Notes: generated by a model not told the origin, from the letters alone. A stretch of DNA of 43,134 nucleotides from Aquimarina sp. RZ0 (GCF_008370685.1 NZ_VTZU01000061.1:1-43134), one strand, 5' to 3'; positions 9,002 through 18,068 are shown, counted from the stretch's first letter. Made by a program: numbers and translations.

Positions 9002-9092
9002 TTTATGAAGCAGTAAACTACCTCGGAGCAAGCCTATGAGGCATTTACTGAAAAAAACATCTCGATTATCGAGTAAACCTGAAAGAGTTTTT

Positions 9093-10466
9093 ATGAATAG
9101 GTATTGGTTACATATAGGATGTTGTTTGGCCTTTCTTGGTGCTGGGATACAAAGTATCTCCTCACAGGAGATAGTGCCAAAGCAAGAAATCAATATAGAT
9201 GATCTGGGTGATGTATCTGATGAGTTTCAGGAAAACTTTTTTGAAGCATTAAAACAAAAGGCTATTACCAATTATGAAAAAGCTATTACAGCACTGGAAA
9301 AATGTATAGAAATTGATCCCAGGCTTAATTTTTTATATGGAGAATTAGGTAAAAACTACGCAGCATTAAAAAAGTATGATCTGGCTGCTACCAATTTTAA
9401 GAAAGTGTTAGAAGAACAGCCCAATGACCGTTTTGTTTTAGAACAATTATTTGAGGTATATTTTATACAAGGAAACTATACAAGTGCTACAGAAGTAGTA
9501 GAAAAACTGGTAGCTTTTGATATAATCTATAAAGAACAACTGGCAAATCTGTATTTTCTGGACAAAAAGTATGATAAGGCACTTACTATGCTGAATAGTT
9601 TGATTGATGAAATAGGAACTGATAAATATAGAGAACAACTCAGAAAGAAGATAACACTAAAAATTAGTAACCCGAACTCTCAGATAGCGCGATTAGAACA
9701 AAAGATAGCAGATTCTCCTAAAGAAGAACAAAACTACCTTAACCTAATATATCTCTATAGTAAGAATAATCAAAAAGAAAAAGCTTTTGAAACTGCAGAA
9801 AAGCTATTAAAGAAAAAACCAAAATCTAAACTGGTACATCTTGCTTTGTATAAGTTTTATCTAGATGATGGTGCTATTGATAAAGCAATTAAATCTATGA
9901 AAATTGCTTTGTCTAGTGATGAGTTAGAAGGTGATTCTAAGTATAAAGTTATCAATGATTTTCTAATATTTGTAGATAAAAACCCGGGATACGAAAAGGA
10001 ACTTATTGAGATAACCAATGTATTTTCTGATGATACGGGAAGTACCAAGGTATTTACCGAAATTGGTAATTATTTTTATGAAAAAGATAAAAAAGAGCTA
10101 GCCCTTAACTATTATGAAAGAGGAATTAAGGATAGCTTTCAGAGTTTTGATGTGCTAAGAAAAGTATTACTGCTCCAATTAGACCTTAAGAGATATGAAA
10201 AAGCAAAAGAAGGCAGTACGTTGGCAATAGAATTGTATCCTTCTCAACCTATTTTGTACCTGGTGAATGGAGTTTCTCTGGTACATCTTACTAATTATGA
10301 AGAAGCCATTGATATATTAAGTGTTGGCATCGATTATGTTATTGACGATCTTAAAATGGAATCAGACTTTTACAATCAGATAGCTGAAGCATATCTAAAA
10401 AAAGGTGATACAGTCAAAGCGGCACAGTATAAGGAAAAATCCCTGCAACTAAAGAAAAAATCATAA
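9093..10466 (+). CDS. Exported tetratricopeptide-repeat protein
   Basis: TPR units are visible from about residue 50 to the end (AITALEKCIEIDPRLNFLYGELGKNYAALKKYDLAATNFKKVLEEQPND and several more). The frame opens earlier, at 9036, but the ATG at 9093 is preferred: it gives MNRYWLHIGCCLAFLGAGIQSISSQ, a clean signal peptide, whereas the upstream extension is basic and non-hydrophobic. From 9093 the product is 457 residues. It probably acts as a periplasmic or outer-membrane scaffold. The next gene starts 6 bp after its stop, and together with the DUF4292 lipoprotein and EnvC-like protein it forms a tightly packed envelope trio. Confidence 0.85.
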   Translation: MNRYWLHIGCCLAFLGAGIQSISSQEIVPKQEINIDDLGDVSDEFQENFFEALKQKAITNYEKAITALEKCIEIDPRLNFLYGELGKNYAALKKYDLAATNFKKVLEEQPNDRFVLEQLFEVYFIQGNYTSATEVVEKLVAFDIIYKEQLANLYFLDKKYDKALTMLNSLIDEIGTDKYREQLRKKITLKISNPNSQIARLEQKIADSPKEEQNYLNLIYLYSKNNQKEKAFETAEKLLKKKPKSKLVHLALYKFYLDDGAIDKAIKSMKIALSSDELEGDSKYKVINDFLIFVDKNPGYEKELIEITNVFSDDTGSTKVFTEIGNYFYEKDKKELALNYYERGIKDSFQSFDVLRKVLLLQLDLKRYEKAKEGSTLAIELYPSQPILYLVNGVSLVHLTNYEEAIDILSVGIDYVIDDLKMESDFYNQIAEAYLKKGDTVKAAQYKEKSLQLKKKS

Positions 10467-10472
10467 AAAAGA

Positions 10473-11246
10473 ATGAATAGAATATTGTATCTACTATGTT
10501 TTTTCTTCTTGCTACTCACCTCTTGTAAAGGTACCAAAGCTGTTACCGGATCAAATGTAAAAAAACTGAAGGCAGAGAAAATAATTGCTAACCATTATAA
10601 TAGGGCTTTTAATTTTAAGACACTTAATGCTAAGTTAAAAGTTCGGTATGAGGATGATGAACAATCCTTTAGTCCTAACGTTTCCTTGCGAATGGAGAAA
10701 GACAAAAAAATATGGATAAGCGCAAAACTTTTAGGAATTACCGTAGCAAAACTTTTAATAACCCCAGAAAAAGTAAGTTATTATGAGAAGGCAAATAACA
10801 CATATTTTGATGGTAATTTTGAAGTGCTGAGTGCTTGGTTAGGTACAGAGCTGGATTTTCAGAAAGTACAACAATTATTGCTGGGGCAAACCCTCTTTAA
10901 TCTAAGAGAAGATAAGTATTTATCTTCTGTAGAAAACCAAAAATATCAACTTAGACCAAAAAAAGAATTAGAACTATTCGAAAGACTTTTTCTGATAAAC
11001 CCTGATAGTTTTAAAATGGCTTCTCAACAATTAAAACAACCAGTAGAAAATAGAAACTTAACAATCGGGTATACGGCATATCAAAAAGTGGGAAATCAGG
11101 ATTTTCCGAAAGAAATCTATATAGAGGCTTCAGAAGCCAAACAAAAAACCAGTATTAAAATTGACTATCGAACAGTAGACTACAATGCCAGTGTGAGTTT
11201 CCCGTTTAAAATACCATCAGGATACGAGCAAGTTACTATAAAATGA
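10473..11246 (+). CDS. DUF4292 family lipoprotein
   Basis: 257 residues with a lipoprotein signal ending LLLLTSC (lipobox LTSC, Cys about residue 18). The mature protein starts with a linker, then a beta-rich domain (FNFKTLNAKLKVRYEDDEQSFSPNVSLRMEKDKKIWISAKLLGITVAKLLITPEKVSYYEK) typical of DUF4292. That family is structurally related to LolA/LolB-like lipoprotein carriers and LppX-type folds. A role in handling lipid or lipoproteins at the envelope is therefore plausible but unproven. Its stop overlaps the start of the EnvC-like gene by 4 bases (ATGA), showing translational coupling. Confidence 0.85.
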   Translation: MNRILYLLCFFFLLLTSCKGTKAVTGSNVKKLKAEKIIANHYNRAFNFKTLNAKLKVRYEDDEQSFSPNVSLRMEKDKKIWISAKLLGITVAKLLITPEKVSYYEKANNTYFDGNFEVLSAWLGTELDFQKVQQLLLGQTLFNLREDKYLSSVENQKYQLRPKKELELFERLFLINPDSFKMASQQLKQPVENRNLTIGYTAYQKVGNQDFPKEIYIEASEAKQKTSIKIDYRTVDYNASVSFPFKIPSGYEQVTIK

Positions 11247-12472
11247 GATTAAAAAAGCTTATATATACATTCGGACTACTTCTCATCAGTATTTCGTCTT
11301 TTTCTCAAAGTACAAAGCAGCAGCAGCTAGAAAAACAACGCAAACAGCTAAAAGCTCAGATCGAACAGATGAGAATTTTGCTTGATAATAATAAGCAACA
11401 AGAACGATCTGTGCTCGATGAAGTAGAAACACTGAGTTCTAAAATTAATACCAGAGAAAACCTTATAAAAATCACAAACCAACAGGCTAATCTGCTCACA
11501 CGTGAGGTCAATACAAACCTTAAAAAAATACAGTCTTATAGAAAAGAATTAAAGGTATTAAAAGAAGATTATGCCAGAATGGTGGTGAAATCTTATAAAA
11601 GTAAGTCACATAAAAGTAAAATAATGTTTTTGTTATCATCTACTGATTTTGCGCAAGCGTATAAAAGATTGCAGTATATGAAGCAGTACAATGAGTATCG
11701 CAAAGAACAGGCAAATCAGATCCAGAACCGTGCAGAAGAGCTTCAAACGCTCAATAAACAATTATCGAGACGTAAAAAAGAGAAACAAAATCTGGTAGAT
11801 GAAAACCGGAATGCACAACAACGATTAAAAGAAGAGAAAAAACAGCAGCAAGTCCTGATGGCTTCTATTAGAAAAAAAGAAGGAACCTATAAAAAAGAAA
11901 TTAAAAAGAAACAGGAGCAAGCAAGTGCTATTGATAGAGAGATAGAAAAATTAATCCGAGAAGCGATAGCCAGAGCAAATAAGAAAGTAGGTAAAAAAGC
12001 TGCAAAAAAAGGAACAGCGACTACCTTTGCCTTAACACCAGAAGGTCAGAAACTTGCAGATGGATTTACAACCAATAAAGGAAAACTACCCTGGCCAGTA
12101 GGAACAGGAAAATTAACAAAGAAATTTGGTCGTCAACCTCACCCTACATTACCTAATATACAGATTAATAGTAGTGGTGTGGAGATAGAGACCAGACCGG
12201 GAGAAAAAGCAAGAGCTATTTTTGAAGGAGAAGTTTCTGCAATTCAAAAATTAAAAGGAGCAGGTAGATTAGTTCATGTGCGACACGGTAATTATACTAC
12301 GATATACTATAATCTGGAGAATATTGCCGTAAAAGAAGGTCAGAAAGTATCTACAAAACAAAGTATTGGTGAGGTACGAGTAAATCCTACCAATGGTCGG
12401 GCTATTATGAAATTCCTCATTTTTAAAGATACTAAAAAACAAAATCCCCAAAGCTGGATCTATAAGATGTAA
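11243..12472 (+). CDS. EnvC-like murein hydrolase activator (coiled coil + LytM/M23 domain)
   Basis: 409 residues: signal peptide (to about SSFSQ, residue 22), a long coiled coil rich in Gln, Lys and Glu (about 23-235), then a C-terminal LytM/M23 domain (about 280-405). The order matches EnvC-type activators of cell-wall amidases in division. The LytM active site is degenerate. Where catalytic M23 enzymes have an HxxxD motif this protein reads GVEIET, and the HxH region reads IYYNL although HVRHGNYT is present. It is therefore probably an activator rather than a peptidase. It ends the forward gene run, overlapping DUF4292 by 4 bases. Confidence 0.88.
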   Translation: MRLKKLIYTFGLLLISISSFSQSTKQQQLEKQRKQLKAQIEQMRILLDNNKQQERSVLDEVETLSSKINTRENLIKITNQQANLLTREVNTNLKKIQSYRKELKVLKEDYARMVVKSYKSKSHKSKIMFLLSSTDFAQAYKRLQYMKQYNEYRKEQANQIQNRAEELQTLNKQLSRRKKEKQNLVDENRNAQQRLKEEKKQQQVLMASIRKKEGTYKKEIKKKQEQASAIDREIEKLIREAIARANKKVGKKAAKKGTATTFALTPEGQKLADGFTTNKGKLPWPVGTGKLTKKFGRQPHPTLPNIQINSSGVEIETRPGEKARAIFEGEVSAIQKLKGAGRLVHVRHGNYTTIYYNLENIAVKEGQKVSTKQSIGEVRVNPTNGRAIMKFLIFKDTKKQNPQSWIYKM

Positions 12473-12752
12473 TACCATTTCTGTTTAAAAAAATACTCAA
12501 AATAGATAATTTAAATAAGGAGAAGATTTTCACTCAAAAAAAGGTCTTTTCTAAAAATTTTTACAGAAATATGGTGTCGTATTTTTTGAGCTGTACATCA
12601 GTTACTTAATCTAAGTTTCAATATTCACAAAAAATCAAAAACTTTTATATGCCTTTTAGCGTAGTCTGTTTCACCCTATTGCTTGCTTTTTCAGTAGTTT
12701 TGAAACCTTCAGTCCCAATATGCTGCTGTTTATAATTTTTCAAGTAGCGTTA
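12473..12752. other. Gene-free stretch before the MITE-like element
   Basis: About 280 bases of AT-rich sequence downstream of the EnvC-like gene. I see no convincing ORF, RNA gene or strong terminator. It ends in the left TTA of the MITE-like insertion. Confidence 0.4.
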
Positions 12753-12912
12753 TACGATTTACAACTAAAAATTTCGCATATTCATCGTTTCTTTTTCCTT
12801 TCTACTTCGTTTAAAAAATAAACCGTAGCTATAGCTATGCTTGATTTTTTTGCCTTGCATAAAGAAAAAATAATTCAATGAATTTATACGAATTTTTTAA
12901 TCACAAATCGTA
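12753..12912 (+). mobile_element. 160-bp MITE-like element, family 1 copy 1
   Basis: The element begins TACGATTTACAACTAAAAA and ends in the near-complement TTTTTAATCACAAATCGTA; about 22 of the outer 28 bases pair. It is flanked on both sides by TTA (12750-12752 and 12913-12915), a possible 3-bp target duplication. The centre is palindromic (AGCTATAGCT), so the single strand could fold almost end to end. There is no coding capacity. A second copy at 28539-28698 differs at one base as far as I can align it. It is probably mobilised in trans by a full-length insertion sequence elsewhere. Confidence 0.85.
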
Positions 12913-13020
12913 TTATTTCTCATTTAGGGATTATTCCAGTAAATTCAAATGGTAAATTGTATTACTCTATAATTCTCATAATTAGGCTTCACTTGGCTTA
13001 CCTGTATATAATTTTCAACG

Positions 13021-13104
13021 AGAGTAATTTTTACCTTCATAAACCAAACAAGGGTAAATTTTGTTTATATTTACACTTGTTCTGAATTCAAGAGTAATTT
13101 TTAC
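13021..13104 (+). repeat. 14-bp direct repeats upstream of the Fic gene
   Basis: AGAGTAATTTTTAC occurs at 13021-13034 and again at 13091-13104, the second copy ending 9 bases before the Fic start codon. Between them is the imperfect inverted repeat GTAAAT (13053-13058) ... ATTTAC (13069-13074). The placement suggests operator sites controlling the Fic gene, but this is inference. Confidence 0.4.
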
Positions 13105-13113
13105 ACCTACTAA

Positions 13114-14188
13114 ATGTTTGATAAGCAACTTCCATATAACGATTTACCATTATTAACCTCCTCAAATCGAAATAGAAACAAAAGAGGTTCTAAAAAAAAA
13201 TATTACTGCAAGTAGAGCACTCGCACAATTAAATGGTGCTATTCGAAACTTACCTAATCCAAGTTTATTTCTAGATACGTTACATTTACAAGAAGCAAAA
13301 ATAAGCTCTGAGATTGAAAACATTATTACCACAAATGACGACATTTATCAATCTATTGTTGCTGAAAAAAAAATTGACAATCCTGCCACAAAAGAAGTCC
13401 TTAATTATAAAAAAGCGCTTTGGTATGCGTTACAACAATTAGATAAAAAACCATTCATAACGACAAATTTGTGTATTGACATAATCCAACGAATAAAGCA
13501 AAATAATTCAAATATTCGAAAAACGTCAGGAACTACATTGTCAAATTCAAATGGAGAAACTATCTATACACCTCCTTCTGGGGAAAAGAATATTAGAGAT
13601 AAAATGGCTAATCTGGAAAAATTCATCAATAATAATCAAACTTACGATCCTTTAATAAAAATGGCAATTATTCATTATCAGTTTGAGGCTATTCACCCTT
13701 TCGCTGATGGAAATGGGAGAACTGGAAGAATTTTACTCTTATTATGTTTAAAAATTGAAAAATTACTCGATGTCCCCGCTATATTTCTTAGTCAATATAT
13801 AATGGATAGTAAAACTGATTATTACAAGAATCTTAGAGCAGTAACAGAAAATAATGATTGGAATAGTTTCATTCTTTATATGTTGGATATGATTGAACAA
13901 ACAGCTATAAAAGATTTGGCTCGCTTAGAATCTATAATGACGGTATTATCAACTGTGGGTAATGAAATAAAACAAAAATTACCCAAAATTTATTCTAAAG
14001 ATTTAATCGAATTATTATTCAGACTTCCTTATACAAAAAGGAAACATCTTATTGATGAAGGATTAGGAACACCTAAAACTGTAGGAAATTATTTGATCAA
14101 ACTTGAAGAAAATGGTTTTCTAAAATCAATTAAAGTTGGCAAAGAGAAACTTTACCTAAATGAAGAGTTAATGAAAATATTGGAATAA
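13114..14188 (+). pseudogene. Fic family protein (AMPylase-type), frameshifted near the start
   Basis: ATG at 13114 begins MFDKQLPYNDLPLL, then an extra A in TTAACC (13155-13156) shifts the frame and gives a stop 20 codons later. Dropping that base restores one frame from 13157 to 14188 (about 357 aa), continuing PPQIEIETKEVLKK. The restored protein has an N-terminal Fic_N domain with the inhibitory motif SSEIEN (13304-13321), pattern S/TxxxEG/N. The Fic core follows with the catalytic HPFADGNGRTGR (His acceptor activation, phosphate binding), and a C-terminal winged helix (about the last 65 residues) that may autoregulate. Family members transfer AMP to protein hydroxyls. Translation of the core is possible only from an internal non-ATG or later start. 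A sequencing error is the main alternative. Confidence 0.8.
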
Positions 14189-14200
14189 AAAATGAACTAA

Positions 14201-14374
14201 TCAGATGAAAGGTATTAACGATTTCATGTAGGTTTTCCAGCGTGTCTTGCAGGTATCTTTTGGTGGAATTAATATAGCGTGCCCCATATATTGAGTTTTT
14301 CTAGAGTTGTTTTCAAGGTGCAATTGTAGCGTAGGAATCAGCAAAAAAGCACAAAAAACGAATAATTCCTTCAT
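14201..14374 (-). CDS. Possible small secreted peptide, 57 aa
   Basis: A complement-strand frame from ATG (14372-14374) to TGA (14201-14203) encodes 57 residues starting MKELFVFCAFLLIPTLQL, which looks like a signal peptide, followed by a basic tail (GHAILIPPKDTCKTRWKTYMKSLIPFI). It lies downstream of the 11-gene lipid operon on the same strand, beyond a terminator-like hairpin. No family is recognised; it may be chance or a decayed gene. The rest of the 14189-14565 gap shows only that hairpin. Confidence 0.25.
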   Translation of the reverse strand: MKELFVFCAFLLIPTLQLHLENNSRKTQYMGHAILIPPKDTCKTRWKTYMKSLIPFI

Positions 14375-14478
14375 AAAATTAAGAACACAAAATCTCTTAA
14401 AAACCTTATAAATATTGATCTTATTCTATTGGAGTATTAAACTCTCTAAAGTAGAAAGTAGCTATTTCTTGTTTAGAC

Positions 14479-14522
14479 AAAAAAGAAAACTAAATGTAGC
14501 ATTGACTACGTTTCTTTTTATT
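14479..14522 (-). terminator. Probable terminator of the lipid operon
   Basis: On the reverse strand an A-rich arm with CGTAG, a 6-base loop (TCAATG), CTAC and then a T-rich arm form a long imperfect hairpin whose 3' arm ends in a T run. It starts about 45 bases past the stop of the last operon gene. Confidence 0.45.
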
Positions 14523-14565
14523 CTGAAATTAAGATAAAAAAAATGATTTTTTAACTCCAGTAGAT

Positions 14566-15729
14566 TCAAAGGCTGATATTGGTTGTTTTTTGCGATAGAC
14601 CCAAAATTAGGGTAAACAACACGGGGAGAATTGTTAGTAGATATTGGAGATCAAAATATGCCATTAGGAGCATAAATAAAAGGATACATGTTTTTATAAT
14701 TGTCTTTAGCAGTGTCCTTCTCTTTATAATGAGAAATAGTAATACTAAAGGGTTACTCCAGAATAAATCTATATTCCATTTTAGGATTTCGTGCTCTGAG
14801 AAAAGCCATAAGTATATTAATATCAACCCTATAATTCCAAATAACAAGAAAAAGGAATGATATATATAGAAAGCTATTTTATGGACAAATAGTACATTTT
14901 TTTCCATACGATCATAAATGAATGATATGAGGAGGAATAAAAAAAGTGTCCAAAAAAATAGTTTAAAATAGTGCTTCTTTTCAAAAGGATGCTCGTCTCC
15001 CAGAACAAGTACCTTTTCATCTTGATAAATAGGAAGATAGGTGATTGTTTGTTTCAAAAAATCAGGTAAAAATACAGCTTTTCTATACGTAAAAGGAGTA
15101 TCAGCATTATAACCAAAAAGGAGGTTAATCCCCACAAAAAGGAAATCATTATGACCGGTATAACTATCGATCAGTTTTCTTATCGTAGTTTTCTTATTGA
15201 GGGTATATTCATGTTTTTTCAGGCTTAATTTTTCCTTTGGAATAGATCTTTCTAAAATTTCCAGAATTTTAGTAGCACAATTATCCTCAACAAACTCATA
15301 TTGGTAGTAACGATTTTCTAATTTATAGTTTTCTAATAAGTTTTTATAGATCAAATTAACTTCTGCCGGAGTCAATGCCAGTTTTTGTTCACTAACACTT
15401 CTGTTTTCTTCTATATAACTTATTTTAAAATCGTTAAAATTATTTACAGAAAGATAATAGTTTAGTTTACCGTGTAGAAATTTGGTATAAAAATTTGGAT
15501 CATCAAAATTAAAAGTACCGTAGTTAAAACATAGATCTATAGCGTTTGCGGGGTCTTTTATTCGAATAGCGCTATGCCCAAAGGTACCATATAATGCTTC
15601 GGATTTACCACAGCTCAGAACACTTACATACGCCTGATCAGAAAGCGTAGGGTCTGAAAAAGAAAAAGCTTTATAACAATAGAGTATAAAAAAGAGAAAA
15701 TATAATAATACGTTATTTTTTTTCATCAC
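14566..15729 (-). CDS. Lnb/DUF4105-type lipoprotein N-acyltransferase domain membrane protein
   Basis: 387 residues: a signal segment (residues 5-24), a periplasmic DUF4105 domain (about 30-220), then several membrane helices (from about 258). Conserved blocks include GKSEALYGTFGHSAIRI (His52), LCFNYGTFNF and the EDNCATK motif (Cys151). His52 and Cys151 are the likely active-site pair. The family was recently linked to Lnb, which N-acylates lipoproteins in Bacteroides. In this operon of lipid genes the domain may instead, or also, acylate the operon's product. It overlaps the hydroxylase gene upstream by 17 bases, so the two are translationally coupled. ATG codons 1 and 2 are both possible starts. 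Confidence 0.85.
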   Translation of the reverse strand: MMKKNNVLLYFLFFILYCYKAFSFSDPTLSDQAYVSVLSCGKSEALYGTFGHSAIRIKDPANAIDLCFNYGTFNFDDPNFYTKFLHGKLNYYLSVNNFNDFKISYIEENRSVSEQKLALTPAEVNLIYKNLLENYKLENRYYQYEFVEDNCATKILEILERSIPKEKLSLKKHEYTLNKKTTIRKLIDSYTGHNDFLFVGINLLFGYNADTPFTYRKAVFLPDFLKQTITYLPIYQDEKVLVLGDEHPFEKKHYFKLFFWTLFLFLLISFIYDRMEKNVLFVHKIAFYIYHSFFLLFGIIGLILIYLWLFSEHEILKWNIDLFWSNPLVLLFLIIKRRTLLKTIIKTCILLFMLLMAYFDLQYLLTILPVLFTLILGLSQKTTNISL

Positions 15730-16954
15730 TCAGAATAATAAATACCAATGAATTGATAAGGGTATATAAGATGATAATATGTAAACTATAAGCTATAATA
15801 TCTCTTATCAAAATCCACAAAATAAAGATAGAGAAAACAATTCTCACCCCTTCTACAAAACGAAAAGTTTTACGCACTGATAATAAAATACCTAAGATGG
15901 TTAAAGTACTTAAAATATAGAGCGCACTAAGTATTTTTTCTGTGAAGGTATAAAAGGGTTCAAAATCTATGAGAACGATAAAAAATAGAATGATGAGTAA
16001 AAAATGCCATCCAATATATAACCTGCCTTTTAATGTAGAAATGTGAGATGTCATTGTCTTTAATTGAACAGAAAATTTAGCAATATATGGAGGCAATTCT
16101 AAGGTGTCTGAGGCAATGGTTCCTGGTTTTGCAAATAGGTAAGCAACTTTTACCGAGGGTATGCTAATTTTTTTTAAATCTTTTATCAAATGTATCCAAT
16201 ACGCAAAATTAAGTACCATTGGGTTAAAAGATAGAATAGGAGTAGTGATCCCATAAATAACAGTTTCCTGCTCTTTTTGGAAAGTTCCAAACAATTTGTC
16301 CCAGATGATAAACACACCTCCATAATTTTTGTCAATATATTGATGATTTTTGCCGTGATGCACTCTGTGATGTGAGGGCGTATTAAGAAAATATTCTAAA
16401 AAACCTACCTGCCCAATTAACTTAGTATGAATAATAAACTGATATATGGTATTGAAAGAAAATAAGACAAAAAATGAAATTGTATCAAAACCTATAAGCG
16501 CTAAGGGGAGATAAAATATAATATTGAATAAATTATCAAACCAGGATTGTCGCAATGCTACCGAAAAATTAAACTCTTCACTCTGGTGATGTACAATATG
16601 CGTTCCCCAGAGAATATTTACCTGATGGGCAAATCTGTGGAACCAATAAAAACAGAGATCAATAAGAATAAATAACAGGATCCAGGTATATATATTAGGC
16701 TGTATCTTGAAAAATCTCAGATTTTCATATACCCATGAATAGATGCCAAGAATTATGACTTTCAGGAAAATATCTATTACTTGCTGTCCTATTCCACAAG
16801 ATAAATTAGTGATCAAATCATCAAAACGATATAATGCACGTTTGGTTACCCATTGATATACTAATTCAATGAGCATTCCTCCAATAAAAAATGGAATGGC
16901 TAAAGCAAAATAGTTTTCATCGTTCATACTGCTTTTTTTTGACCAGAATAACAT
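15713..16954 (-). CDS. Sterol desaturase / fatty acid hydroxylase family membrane di-iron protein
   Basis: 413 residues with multiple membrane helices. The three histidine boxes of the family are complete: HRFAH (106-110), HIVHH (119-123) and HHRVHH (195-200), which bind a di-iron centre that uses O2 to hydroxylate or desaturate lipid chains. About 150 residues of further membrane segments follow the catalytic domain, longer than the minimal hydroxylase. It begins in a TAATG overlap with the kinase gene and overlaps the Lnb-type gene by 17 bases. The context suggests it hydroxylates or desaturates the acyl or long-chain-base part of the operon's lipid. The exact substrate is not evident. Confidence 0.88.
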   Translation of the reverse strand: MLFWSKKSSMNDENYFALAIPFFIGGMLIELVYQWVTKRALYRFDDLITNLSCGIGQQVIDIFLKVIILGIYSWVYENLRFFKIQPNIYTWILLFILIDLCFYWFHRFAHQVNILWGTHIVHHQSEEFNFSVALRQSWFDNLFNIIFYLPLALIGFDTISFFVLFSFNTIYQFIIHTKLIGQVGFLEYFLNTPSHHRVHHGKNHQYIDKNYGGVFIIWDKLFGTFQKEQETVIYGITTPILSFNPMVLNFAYWIHLIKDLKKISIPSVKVAYLFAKPGTIASDTLELPPYIAKFSVQLKTMTSHISTLKGRLYIGWHFLLIILFFIVLIDFEPFYTFTEKILSALYILSTLTILGILLSVRKTFRFVEGVRIVFSIFILWILIRDIIAYSLHIIILYTLINSLVFIILSDEKK

Positions 16955-17901
16955 TATTTCATGATCCTGATGGTATGCGGATAAATTGAAAAAGATACAT
17001 TTCTAGCAATTTCAACTTCTCCATCAGTTTCTAAATACAAAGAACTTCCAGAAGAAACTTCCAGCTGATTACACTTATAGGATGCTCTGCCTTTTTTTGG
17101 TTTTTTGGAAATAAAACATCCATTAGCAAGGTCAACAATCGTTCGGATTACACTGATAAAATTTTGATTATACGCATAGTTTACCCCAAAAGAGCCTTCA
17201 TTAGGTGTTATATTTTGATTAAACCTGAAACTTCCTGATACATTAGGGTTTTTTAGCACACTTAAACTGGTAAGTTTTACTCGCTTTTTTTCTAATGGTG
17301 ATATTATGTTTACACTTGATGAGGTATATGTAAATAATGTCTTCACAGCCGTATAGTTGATCGCCCATTCCAGTTTTTTTCGTTTAAAAAAGTTAATAAA
17401 ACGGTCTCCTTTATTAAATATATGATTTGCCTTTGCCAATAGACCAATACTAGCATTAATCAAAAAGAGTTTGTGTTGTTTCCCACGAGTATCGGTATCA
17501 TATGCTACCGATCCAATATCTTGCATATAAGAATGTGCGTAGTCAATTTTTACAGGAACTCCTGCTATCATATGATCAAAAGGCTTTAAAAAATCATTAC
17601 TCGATCCCAATCCTATACCACCAATAGTAAATTCTTCCAGTTTACTATTCTTACCAATATTTTTAATAGCATTGATAAGATAATGGATACTGCCATCACC
17701 ACCAGCAGAAATAAAATAGGTAACACCCTCGTTACTATATAATTTTGATACGCAATCATTTATATCAAAAGGTACGCGGTAAGGAATTCTAATAATGGTA
17801 TTTCCCTTTTCCAAAAAATAAAGTTTATCCTTTATTTTTTCCCATTTTACTGTCGCTTTATTATGATTAGCGCTTAGGTTTATTAATATTGCAATTTTCA
17901 T
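16954..17901 (-). CDS. Diacylglycerol/sphingosine kinase-like lipid kinase (DAGK catalytic domain)
   Basis: 315 residues. The N-terminal catalytic half has the nucleotide-binding motif FISAGGDGSIHYLINAI (GGDGS at 67-71, matching GGDGT of the family) and GIGLGSSNDFLKPF, matching the GTGNDFA block. The C-terminal beta-sandwich ends with SLYLETDGEVEI. Such enzymes phosphorylate lipid hydroxyls; bacterial relatives include DgkB, YegS and ceramide kinases. With an alpha-oxoamine synthase in the same operon, a sphingoid-like substrate is attractive but unproven. It lies 167 bp from the UbiA gene, the widest gap in the operon, and that gap holds an inverted repeat. It is coupled to the hydroxylase by TAATG. 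Confidence 0.87.
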   Translation of the reverse strand: MKIAILINLSANHNKATVKWEKIKDKLYFLEKGNTIIRIPYRVPFDINDCVSKLYSNEGVTYFISAGGDGSIHYLINAIKNIGKNSKLEEFTIGGIGLGSSNDFLKPFDHMIAGVPVKIDYAHSYMQDIGSVAYDTDTRGKQHKLFLINASIGLLAKANHIFNKGDRFINFFKRKKLEWAINYTAVKTLFTYTSSSVNIISPLEKKRVKLTSLSVLKNPNVSGSFRFNQNITPNEGSFGVNYAYNQNFISVIRTIVDLANGCFISKKPKKGRASYKCNQLEVSSGSSLYLETDGEVEIARNVSFSIYPHTIRIMK

Positions 17902-17921
17902 TGGTTTAAAATTTTAGATAC

Positions 17922-17964
17922 TGAACTCATTTTCGTTTAAAAATAAAAAGTCAAGATGAGTTCA
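17922..17964. repeat. Inverted repeat in the leader of the lipid kinase gene
   Basis: TGAACTCAT (17922-17930) pairs perfectly with ATGAGTTCA (17956-17964) around a 25-base loop, inside the 167-bp gap within the operon and about 20 bases before the kinase start. It could be a regulator site or an mRNA processing or attenuation hairpin. Confidence 0.45.
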
Positions 17965-18068
17965 CTTATTGGATAGATTGTCCAAAAATTCAAAAAACTT
18001 GGATTCATACTTCGGATATCATGTGTTGATCGGGTATGTATAGCTTTTTGAACTCTTCGATTATAAGT

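Noticed and set aside
9036..9092. N-terminal extension of the TPR protein from an upstream ATG
   Set aside because: It would bury a clear signal peptide that begins at the ATG at 9093.
13162..13344. 60-aa reverse frame over the N-terminal part of the Fic gene
   Set aside because: The opposite strand encodes a well conserved Fic_N domain once the frameshift is corrected.
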